The notes under the pieces were generated by a model, which was not told the origin of the DNA, ran no database searches, and saw only the letters and a list, made by a program, of their open reading frames with translations. Shown here one piece after another: positions 15,796-22,320 of a DNA stretch of 26,253 nt (its first letter is position 1; every line of letters starts with the position of its first letter). This stretch comes from a bacterium (GTDB taxonomy: Bacteria > Spirochaetota > UBA4802 > UBA5550), in assembly GCA_024224995.1 (NCBI GenBank), contig JAAENB010000574.1, forward strand, positions 1 through 26,253. The letters run 5' to 3'. Both the position numbers and the translations under genes were made by a program.

Positions 15796-15940
15796 GCAGA
15801 ATAAGTATGTACAGAATAGGAAAATGATAAAAAATGAACAAAATCACTGAAAATAAAGATATAAAAAACAAAAAAAATTACTTTAAAAAAAAACGTGAAT
15901 AAAATATATGGTTTTTTATAACGAATTTGGAGGTGCGAGT

Positions 15941-16276
15941 GTGGCAAATGGCAAAATAAGTAACAGGCGAAGAGGGCCTGATTTGGTTGTGAAAAGTATA
16001 CAAAATATCTCAATTGCGTCCTGGGTATTGATATTTATTGTATTTATACTATTTTCTCTGGCAAAAGAGGGGAGAGGGGTCGGTGCTAATGCTATGTATA
16101 ACCAGGATACCTTGCTGGTGGTTTTATATTTGATGATATTGCAGCTTCTTTTAGGTCTTATGGGACTTGTTATTAATACTACCCGGAATAGAAGAAAATC
16201 GGATAGCTTAAATAAAGGACTCATCACGTCCTGTGTTATGGCGGTGTTTGGTATTCTGATTTACGCTGTAGTATAA
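15941..16276 (+). CDS. Unknown small membrane protein (111 aa)
   Basis: Not recognised. The GTG at 15941 is preceded by GGAGG at 7 bases; an in-frame ATG at 15908 has no ribosome binding site and would translate through that site, so GTG is preferred. The protein has a basic N-terminus (NRRRGPD), then three hydrophobic segments (about 26-44, 59-80 and 91-110) and a basic loop TTRNRRKSD. A possible -10 box (TAAAAT, 15900-15905) lies 35 bases upstream, without a good -35. It ends directly before a bidirectional terminator and does not belong to the hydrogenase operon. Confidence 0.75.
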   Translation: MANGKISNRRRGPDLVVKSIQNISIASWVLIFIVFILFSLAKEGRGVGANAMYNQDTLLVVLYLMILQLLLGLMGLVINTTRNRRKSDSLNKGLITSCVMAVFGILIYAVV

Positions 16277-16307
16277 AAAAAGCTGTCCCGTATTGGGACA
16301 GCTTTTT
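16277..16307. terminator. Bidirectional rho-independent terminator
   Basis: A perfect stem AAAAAGCTGTCCC / GGGACAGCTTTTT around GTATT. It has a T run on either strand, so it can end both the small membrane protein gene (plus) and the hydrogenase operon (minus, 24 bases past the large-subunit stop). Confidence 0.92.
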
Positions 16308-16330
16308 CTGTTCTTGCTTGTTTAAAGAGA

Positions 16331-17902
16331 TTAAGTAATTCTAAAAGTACCAATTTCTTTATCACCCTCAACAACATGAACCGCACAGGCAATACAGGGG
16401 TCGAAAGACCGTACTACACGGGCTGCTTCAATTGGGTTGTTGGGATCGGCAATTGGAGTTCCAATGAGTGCCTGCTCAACGGGGCCTTTAACGCCTTTGT
16501 CGTCTGTAGGTCCGCAGTACCAGGTTGTAGGAACAACACACTGATAGTTTTTAATTTTTTTCTTCTCAACAACGATCCAGTGTCCAAGAGCACCACGAGG
16601 AGCTTCTGTTAAGCCTTCGCCTTTTCCCGAATCAGGAATATCATAGGTAGACCGGGGCTTGCCGCCTTCTTCGAGCTCATCGAGCCATTTGTCTGCTTCC
16701 TTACAAATAAGGCTGCATTCAATAGCACGGGAAGCGTGTCTTCCAAGAACGGAGAACGCTGCCGGCAGCTGAACGCCAAGTGTTTTAAGAACACCGTCAA
16801 GAGCATCCTTAACGCCTTTATTTCCCTTTGTATAAGCAACGGCAACACGGGCAAGAGGACCAACTTCCATTGCAAGGCCGTTGTATCGAGGAGCCTTAAG
16901 CCAGGTATAGGCACCGGCTTTCGCGGGATTGGGCTCAGTATCTCCGTCATAGGGGTGAAGATTGGACGCTGAATTATACCGCGCGTATTTAACCTCTTCC
17001 CGGATTAGACCGGAGTCGAAATTGTTAGGCTTACCGTCAAAAAAGGTTCCCTGCTCTAACATATAAGGTTGATCCTTATTACCGGCAAGGTCGAAAACAC
17101 CGTAAGAGAGGAAGTTGGCGAATTTACCAATGTTCGCGTATTCCTTGTATTTACCGGCTACTGCAAGAACATGCGGTGTGTATACACCGTTTACGAATTC
17201 TTCAATTTCTTTTAGAAGTGATCTGAATTCTTTGATCTTTGAGCTTGTTGGTACCTGGGTAACTCCACCGGGAACCAGGCCAATAGCATGAGGAACCCGT
17301 CCGCCAAAGAGGGCAACCATTTTATGGGCTTTTATCCGGATATCGAGTGCCTGAACATAGCCTTCAATCGCCGCGATATCTATATCGTGACCCAGTTTGT
17401 AAAAGTCTTTTCCTTCGTAACGAGGGAGGAAAGGTGCCACAGCGGTGATCGCATCGGCTTTTCCTTTTTTCTTCTTTAATTCTTCACCAGCCCATTTTTT
17501 CAGACCAATCATTTTTTTGTTGCTTCCTTTATATTTCAGCAGTGCTGTAATATCAACGAAGTCAAGAGCTGCAAGGTGATAAAAATGAAGGATGTGTGAC
17601 TGAAGGTAGTTTGCCGCAAGTACAAGATTTCTTAAGATCCGGCCGTTATCATTTGGTTTAATTCCAAAAGCGCCGTCCAGACATTTACTTGAAGCAAGAC
17701 CGTGGGAAATAGGGCATACACCACAGATTCTCTGGGTTATCTGGTTGGCATCAACCGGATTTCTTCCCTGGAGTATCTTTTCAAAGCCCCGGAACATATC
17801 CCCTTTGCTTTTCGCGTCTTTTACTATACCGTTTTGCACATCCAGCTCAAGGGAAAGGTGTCCTTCTATTCTACTTATGGGATCAATTATTACTTTAGCC
17901 AT
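16331..17902 (-). CDS. [NiFe] hydrogenase large subunit
   Basis: Catalytic subunit carrying the NiFe(CN)2CO centre, probably exported with the Tat-tagged small subunit to the periplasm. Its 523 aa carry RIEGHL near the start, the L1 motif RICGVCPISH (C60, C63, H67) and the L2 motif DPCIACAVH (C503, C506, H509). Both L2 cysteines are TGT codons, so it is not a selenocysteine enzyme. The 14 residues after H509 are the expected extension cut off by the endopeptidase encoded two genes upstream. The ATG overlaps the small subunit stop by 8 bases and has a strong AGGAGG. The combination with a Tat small subunit and c-type cytochrome fits group 1 uptake enzymes. Confidence 0.97.
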   Translation of the reverse strand: MAKVIIDPISRIEGHLSLELDVQNGIVKDAKSKGDMFRGFEKILQGRNPVDANQITQRICGVCPISHGLASSKCLDGAFGIKPNDNGRILRNLVLAANYLQSHILHFYHLAALDFVDITALLKYKGSNKKMIGLKKWAGEELKKKKGKADAITAVAPFLPRYEGKDFYKLGHDIDIAAIEGYVQALDIRIKAHKMVALFGGRVPHAIGLVPGGVTQVPTSSKIKEFRSLLKEIEEFVNGVYTPHVLAVAGKYKEYANIGKFANFLSYGVFDLAGNKDQPYMLEQGTFFDGKPNNFDSGLIREEVKYARYNSASNLHPYDGDTEPNPAKAGAYTWLKAPRYNGLAMEVGPLARVAVAYTKGNKGVKDALDGVLKTLGVQLPAAFSVLGRHASRAIECSLICKEADKWLDELEEGGKPRSTYDIPDSGKGEGLTEAPRGALGHWIVVEKKKIKNYQCVVPTTWYCGPTDDKGVKGPVEQALIGTPIADPNNPIEAARVVRSFDPCIACAVHVVEGDKEIGTFRIT

Positions 17903-18902
17903 TGATCACACCTCCTTTCTGTAATTTGTAAATTGCTTCACGGGTATCGGCATGTTTGATCGTGTTTTCAATCTCATGCTTGCTTGCGTGAATGTGCTGG
18001 AATATTCCTCGTTTCCCGTAATCAGGGAATACATTCTCAGTACAGCCAATACATCCCGCGCCGCTGGCAGTACAGGAGTTTACTCCGCCTACCCATTTTC
18101 GTGTTGGGATATCGCAGCCCGTATCCATTCCAAGACAGCCTAAATTATAGAGACAGCCTTTTTCATCACCCCAATCTCTCGCGAAAACGCCTTTTTTGTA
18201 GTAATAAAGCCGTTCGCACTCTTCGTGAACTGTTTTTCCGTAATACATGGTTGGTCTGCCGTATTCATCAAGCTTTGGCATTCCTTTGAGAAGTACGTGA
18301 AGCAGGGTGCCTACCATCCAATCCGGATGCGGTGGACATCCCGGAACATTGACAACAGTCCTGTTGGGAAGAATTTCAGAAACCGGTACGGCTCCTGTTG
18401 GGTTTTCATTATGCGCCTTACCGGCAGGTATTCCGCCGTATGCAGAGCAGGTTCCTACGTTAACTACAGCAACAGCATTTTTGCCGAGTTTTTCCACCCA
18501 CTCCCGTGCCGGTACATGATGTCCGTTCAGTTCACCAATAGTACTGTATAAAGGATCTTTTGTTGGTATGGAACCTTCTATTATTAAAACAAAATCTTTT
18601 CTGTTTTTTTCAACAGCTTCTCTCAGCACGTCTATGGCTTTGTGACCTGTTCCGGCCATGAGAGTCTGGTGATAATTGAGACTGATATATTCAGTAATAA
18701 CTGTGGCAATATCGGGGTTCATTTTGTTGAGCAAAGAAACCGAACATCCCGAACATGACTGAGCCTGAATCCAGATGACCGGAGTTCTGTCTTTTACTTT
18801 TTCCAGAGCCTTTTTACATCCCTGTATCATAACACTGGGAAAGGCTACGGCTGCGGTTGTACCGCCCATTATTTTAAGGAATTCCCTTCTACTAAATGCC
18901 AT
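17895..18902 (-). CDS. [NiFe] hydrogenase small subunit, Tat-exported
   Basis: Electron-transfer subunit with three Fe-S clusters. The N-terminus has the twin-arginine motif SRREFLK (4-10). Ligands can be read as follows: proximal C50, C53, C152, C189; distal H226, C229, C250, C256; medial C263, C284, C287. C277 stands where most standard enzymes have the proline that makes the medial cluster [3Fe-4S], so a fourth ligand and a [4Fe-4S] cluster are predicted. No C-terminal membrane helix is present, as in soluble periplasmic enzymes. A cysteine (C29) ends the signal region (MIQGC). GGAGG lies before the ATG. 335 aa is normal length. Confidence 0.96.
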   Translation of the reverse strand: MAFSRREFLKIMGGTTAAVAFPSVMIQGCKKALEKVKDRTPVIWIQAQSCSGCSVSLLNKMNPDIATVITEYISLNYHQTLMAGTGHKAIDVLREAVEKNRKDFVLIIEGSIPTKDPLYSTIGELNGHHVPAREWVEKLGKNAVAVVNVGTCSAYGGIPAGKAHNENPTGAVPVSEILPNRTVVNVPGCPPHPDWMVGTLLHVLLKGMPKLDEYGRPTMYYGKTVHEECERLYYYKKGVFARDWGDEKGCLYNLGCLGMDTGCDIPTRKWVGGVNSCTASGAGCIGCTENVFPDYGKRGIFQHIHASKHEIENTIKHADTREAIYKLQKGGVING

Positions 18903-18922
18903 GTAATCCTCCTTCTTCTTTG

Positions 18923-19378
18923 TTAATGCGTTGCGGCATCAATAATCTGGTCCACAACTTTTGGTATTGATCTCTTAACGGAATCACTGATTCCAATTTC
19001 CAGTGTGCCAATATCTTCCGGAACTATCCCGATTATTTCAACTTCCGGGTCGTCCCCCATGATTTTAAGCACATCAAGTATCTTTTTTACCCCCATATCA
19101 TGGAGGGAATATGTTTGCCCTGTATCGGCAAGGTGTTCCGCTGGGAAACGGTAAACGCTTCCCGGAACATCATCAGCCTTAAGGGCATCGACAATTATTA
19201 TCTTGTCCTGATCTTTCATTAACGGTACCAGGTCGAAACCGGCGGTACCTCCATCAACAATCTCTACATTTTCCGGCAACGGTGTACCTGTTTCCTGCAT
19301 ATGATTCACGATGTGAACACCCAGTCCGTCATCTTTTTGTAACAGGTTGCCTATGCCCAGTATAAGAATTTTCCGCAT
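18923..19378 (-). CDS. Hydrogenase maturation endopeptidase (HybD/HyaD family)
   Basis: Removes the C-terminal extension of the large subunit after nickel insertion. The 151-aa protein has the family start LGIGNLLQKDDGLG (nickel-sensing acidic residue at D17, usually Glu or Asp), D64 in IIVDAL and H93 in SLHD, which correspond to the three metal ligands of E. coli HybD. It is encoded before its substrate, between the cytochrome and the small subunit, with a 20-base gap to the latter. No other hyp maturation genes are in the window. Confidence 0.94.
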   Translation of the reverse strand: MRKILILGIGNLLQKDDGLGVHIVNHMQETGTPLPENVEIVDGGTAGFDLVPLMKDQDKIIIVDALKADDVPGSVYRFPAEHLADTGQTYSLHDMGVKKILDVLKIMGDDPEVEIIGIVPEDIGTLEIGISDSVKRSIPKVVDQIIDAATH

Positions 19379-19432
19379 TATTTGAATATCTTCCTCTTCC
19401 TCCTTAGAATACTATTTTTTTCTTTTAACATC

Positions 19433-19861
19433 TTAGTGGCAGCCCATACATTTTTGCGGGCCGTCCTTTTTGGCAATATGACAGTCCAGGCAGAGACCGT
19501 GCATAACTTCATAACCATTATCCCCATTGTGGCAGGCTGCGCATTTTTTCTCACGAGCGTCATTGCCGACCTTGTGGTGACAGTCAACGCATTTCATTCC
19601 CATCTCTTCGTGAGTTTTATGTGACATTGTCACAGCACCGACCTGGCCTTTATATGGCTGGCCATCTTTGTTTTTGCCGAAGCGGGTTGTTTTTGTGATA
19701 ATAACCTTGTCGGTGTTCTGCACAAATTGAACTTCTCCGGTAGCCTTTTTAGTTGTTAATGCTCGTTCTTCCCGAGTCCATGGATCTATGTCGCATGAAG
19801 CATAGGTAAAAACAGCAATGATCACAAATAATAAGGCAGGTAAAAGTTTGTTTAACTTCAC
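19433..19861 (-). CDS. Tetraheme cytochrome c3-type protein
   Basis: Predicted electron partner of the hydrogenase. The 142-aa protein has an export signal (hydrophobic 5-22) and four CxxCH heme sites: C91-H95, C107-H111, C124-H128 and C138-H142, the last ending the protein. Exactly four other histidines (H81, H84, H96, H121) are available as distal ligands, so all hemes can be bis-His, as in class III cytochromes. The MSHKTHEE...CVDCHH arrangement is typical of this family. The signal ends in YASC-D, so it could be a lipoprotein with a loose lipobox. GTG start with GGAGG 6 bases upstream. It leads the hydrogenase operon, 54 bases before the protease gene. Confidence 0.93.
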   Translation of the reverse strand: MKLNKLLPALLFVIIAVFTYASCDIDPWTREERALTTKKATGEVQFVQNTDKVIITKTTRFGKNKDGQPYKGQVGAVTMSHKTHEEMGMKCVDCHHKVGNDAREKKCAACHNGDNGYEVMHGLCLDCHIAKKDGPQKCMGCH

Positions 19862-20083
19862 TCAAATCCTCCATTAGATCATAATTAGTTTTTTAACAGA
19901 TCTCATTGGTAGAACTGTTGAGACAATACTATAAACAGCTGTGGCCCTATACCGAGCAGGCATACATGACCGCTTATCTATTGATATTGCCCTGTTTACG
20001 CGGCAGAGCCGCTTGTTACGTATATTCAAAAAGTTTTCTTTTGTTGTCGAGAGATGAGATGGACCTCTTCATTCGTCTCTATG

Positions 20084-20144
20084 CTTGTTATTATAACGGG
20101 TTAATCATTGAAAAAACCGTTATGCGGGCTGTGCCCATAACAAG
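20084..20144. ncRNA. Possible structured RNA or regulatory element (three-way junction)
   Basis: Three helices nest cleanly: P1 CTTGTTAT/ATAACAAG (20084-20091 with 20137-20144), P2 ATAACGG/CCGTTAT (20093-20099 with 20117-20123), P3 GGGC-TGT-GCCC (20126-20136). Only three unpaired bases separate them. A competing stem AAGTTTTCTT (20031-20040) with AAGAAAACTT (20142-20151) would disrupt P1. The element is about 220 bases upstream of the cytochrome gene on the minus strand. It could be a leader structure or an independent RNA; no family was recognised. Confidence 0.35.
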
Positions 20145-20295
20145 AAAACTTATTTGAGCTAATTTTGGAATTTTTTCCTCTTTATTGCAAAAATACCTGA
20201 TGGTATTGCACAGGCAATAACTTTTTTTCAAAACACGCATTTTATTTGGGGGCTGAGGTAGTAATTGGTAGTAATTTTCAGGAACTTGTGCAAAT

Positions 20296-20360
20296 ATCAA
20301 CAGATCTTAATTCATTTTTTAGGTACTTGGAATTTAAAAAATGAATTAAGATCTGTTGAT
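20296..20360. repeat. Perfect 26-bp inverted repeat with 13-base loop
   Basis: The arms 20296-20321 (beginning ATCAACAGATCTTAATTC) and 20335-20360 are fully complementary, with loop GGTACTTGGAATT. No T tract follows on the plus strand and no target duplication is evident, so it is neither an obvious terminator nor an obvious MITE. It lies 39 bases upstream of the ligase -35 box and could be an operator, cruciform or small mobile remnant. Confidence 0.85.
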
Positions 20361-20398
20361 GGAATTATAAAGACCAATGTTATTCGGTAGAGTGAACT

Positions 20399-20427
20399 TT
20401 GTTTAATTGTGGTCTTTTTTGTATAAT
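20399..20427 (+). promoter_or_regulatory. Sigma70-type promoter for the acyl-CoA ligase operon
   Basis: TTGTTT (20399-20404), a 17-base spacer and a perfect TATAAT (20422-20427). The predicted start near 20434 gives an untranslated leader of about 85 bases that contains a weak hairpin (ACCGG...CCGGT). Confidence 0.7.
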
Positions 20428-20520
20428 AAAAAAATGATTGTCATATATGCACGGTAACTTTATAGTTATAACACCGGTTGTGGAGAGCCCGGTTTTTAGA
20501 AAATTATTAAGGAGAGAGAG

Positions 20521-22215
20521 ATGTCAAAAGATGTTACATACAAAGATAAACCCTGGCTGTCTTCATACCAGGAAGGCGTAGCTGCCAATATAGATTATGA
20601 AAAAATGAGCCTGCCGGAATTCCTGGACCGGAGCGCCGGTGAATTCGCAGATGGAAGAGGGCTTGTGTTTATGGGATATACTCTTACCTACAAAGAAGTT
20701 AAGGATATGGTTGACCGGTTCGCGACCTGCCTTACCGATTTTGGCATACAAAAAGGCGATAGTGTCTCTGTTTTGCTGCCGAATATGATTCCCTGTGTTG
20801 TTGCCTATTACGCGATCTTAAAGATCGGCGCTATTGCTGTTATGAATAATCCTTTATATTCCGATGTGGAACTGGAACACCAGTTTAATGATTCCGGGTC
20901 AAAAATTCTTGTGTGCCTGGACTTGCTGGCCAACCGTATGATCGATTTGAGACCCAAAACCGGGATCAAGCAGATTGTTGTAACTTCCATTGGAGACTAT
21001 CTGCCTTTTCCCAAAAGTCTTCTTTTTCCTCTTGTTGCTAAAAAGAAGGGACTGGCTGCTGATGTTAAAACGGCTCCTGACGTGTTTAAATGGAAGGAAG
21101 TTATTAAAAAGTATGCTCCCAACCCTCCTGAGGTTAAGCTTTCTTTTGATGATATTGCCATGTATCAATATACCGGCGGTACTACCGGTGTTGCCAAGGG
21201 CGTTGTTCTTACTCATGGTAATTTAAGCATGCAGGCTCAGCAGGTTGCCTTATGGTTCCCTGATTTTAATAAAGGGGAAGAGATCATGATTGGGGCGCTT
21301 CCGTTTTTTCATGTTTTTGGGCTTACCTGTGCCATGAATTATCCCATATTTATGGGATGGCCCATTATCCTGGTTCCAAAACCTCAGACTGAGGAATTAC
21401 TCGAAACCTTTAAAAAGTTTAAACCTACATACGCGCCCATGGTCCCCACTATGTATATTGGCCTGGTTAACAGCCCGAATATCGAAAAGGTTGATATGAC
21501 CTGTATCAATGCCTGCTTTTCCGGCAGCGCGCCTATCCCTGTTGAGATTATTAAAGAATTTGAGAAAAAAACCGGCGCCCTTATTTGTGAAGGCTTTGGC
21601 ATGACAGAATCTTCACCGGTTACTCATATCAATCCTTTTGTTCAGGGTAAAACAAAGGTGGGAAGCATTGGTATTCCCCTGGCAGATGTTGAATCCCGTA
21701 TTGTGGATATGGATGACGGTAAAACCGAAGTGGCTGTTGGTGAACCGGGTGAGCTCTGTATCAAAGGACCCCAGGTTATGCAGGGCTACAAAGGCCTGCC
21801 CAATGAAACTGCTGACGCTCTTAAAGACGGCTGGCTTCATACCGGGGATGTGGCAAAGATGGATGAAGAGGGCTATTTTTATATTGTAGACCGGATGAAA
21901 GATATGATTATTTCGGGCGGGTATAATGTTTATCCAAGAGATATCGACGAAGTCTTTTATCAGCATCCGAAAGTTGAAGAAGCCTGTTCCATTGGCGTTC
22001 CCCACGCGGTGAGGGGAGAATCGGTAAAAGTCTTTGTTGTTCTCAAAGCAGGACAAACCGCTACGAAAGAAGAATTGGTCGACTTTTGTAAAGATAAACT
22101 TGCTAAATACAAACACCCCGATGAGGTCGAATTCAGGAAGGAACTGCCCATGAGCGCTGTGGGGAAGATTCTCCGAAAGGATCTGAAAGCAGAGGAGATG
22201 GGGAAAAGAGGGTAA
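20521..22215 (+). CDS. Long-chain acyl-CoA synthetase (AMP-forming, FadD-like)
   Basis: Activates a carboxylic acid, probably a fatty acid, to acyl-CoA through an acyl-AMP. The 564-aa protein has the ANL superfamily motifs in order: YTGGTTGVAKGV (about 217-228), HVFGLT, GFGMTESSP, GWLHTGDVAKMDEEGYF, VDRMKDMIISGGYNVYP and LPMSAVGKILRKDL. K549 in that last motif is the catalytic lysine of the C-terminal domain. Chain length specificity cannot be read. AAGGAG lies 7-10 bases before the ATG. The TAA stop is the first part of a heptamer repeat block. It is first in a likely plus-strand operon with the CoA-transferase/GNAT fusion, which might acylate K549. Confidence 0.94.
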   Translation: MSKDVTYKDKPWLSSYQEGVAANIDYEKMSLPEFLDRSAGEFADGRGLVFMGYTLTYKEVKDMVDRFATCLTDFGIQKGDSVSVLLPNMIPCVVAYYAILKIGAIAVMNNPLYSDVELEHQFNDSGSKILVCLDLLANRMIDLRPKTGIKQIVVTSIGDYLPFPKSLLFPLVAKKKGLAADVKTAPDVFKWKEVIKKYAPNPPEVKLSFDDIAMYQYTGGTTGVAKGVVLTHGNLSMQAQQVALWFPDFNKGEEIMIGALPFFHVFGLTCAMNYPIFMGWPIILVPKPQTEELLETFKKFKPTYAPMVPTMYIGLVNSPNIEKVDMTCINACFSGSAPIPVEIIKEFEKKTGALICEGFGMTESSPVTHINPFVQGKTKVGSIGIPLADVESRIVDMDDGKTEVAVGEPGELCIKGPQVMQGYKGLPNETADALKDGWLHTGDVAKMDEEGYFYIVDRMKDMIISGGYNVYPRDIDEVFYQHPKVEEACSIGVPHAVRGESVKVFVVLKAGQTATKEELVDFCKDKLAKYKHPDEVEFRKELPMSAVGKILRKDLKAEEMGKRG

Positions 22216-22303
22216 TCGGTGGCCGTGGTCTTCGGCTCCGCTCAGACACCGGGGCCGGGTTATCGGTGATCGGTGGAAGAGGGCACGGCACGCCGTGCCC
22301 GTA
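22211..22303. repeat. Composite heptamer repeat with inserted hairpins
   Basis: GGTAATCGGTGGCC, then GGTCTTCGGCTCCGCTCAGACACC (22227-22250), then GGGCCGGGTTATCGGTGATCGG, then a perfect hairpin GGGCACGGCACGCCGTGCCC (22281-22300). The heptamer frame matches 114-152, where the CTTCGGCTCCGCTCA segment is absent. That segment shares GTCTGAGCG (reverse strand) with the core of the palindromic repeats at 1847 and 9213. Confidence 0.75.
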
Positions 22304-22320
22304 CATGGATGAGGGGAATA

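Larger units (their letters stand above)
19862..20520. other. Long intergenic region between hydrogenase operon and acyl-CoA ligase
   Basis: This 659-base divergent spacer shows no convincing gene; an 83-codon plus-strand frame at 19906 has no ribosome binding site or protein-like composition. It contains a GCGGC-AGA-GCCGC hairpin (20000-20012), a folded block at 20084-20144, two overlapping small hairpins (20193-20206 and 20204-20219) followed by TTTTTTT, a perfect 26-bp inverted repeat (20296-20360), and the ligase promoter (20399-20427). A minus-strand TATAAT (20095-20090) is the only decent -10 candidate for the hydrogenase operon; it lacks a good -35. Confidence 0.6.

Noticed and set aside
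16360..16420. Selenocysteine form of the hydrogenase large subunit
   Set aside because: The L2 cysteine codons are both TGT, with no TGA in frame.
16376..18551. Several plus-strand frames inside the hydrogenase genes
   Set aside because: All are antisense to genes with complete hydrogenase motifs.
19906..20157. 83-codon plus-strand frame in the hydrogenase/ligase spacer
   Set aside because: No ribosome binding site, atypical composition (many Tyr and Leu), and overlap with folded DNA.
22273..22320. Upstream start for the CoA-transferase/GNAT gene
   Set aside because: The 16 extra residues are encoded by heptamer and hairpin DNA; GAGGGG with the ATG at 22321/22324 is better.
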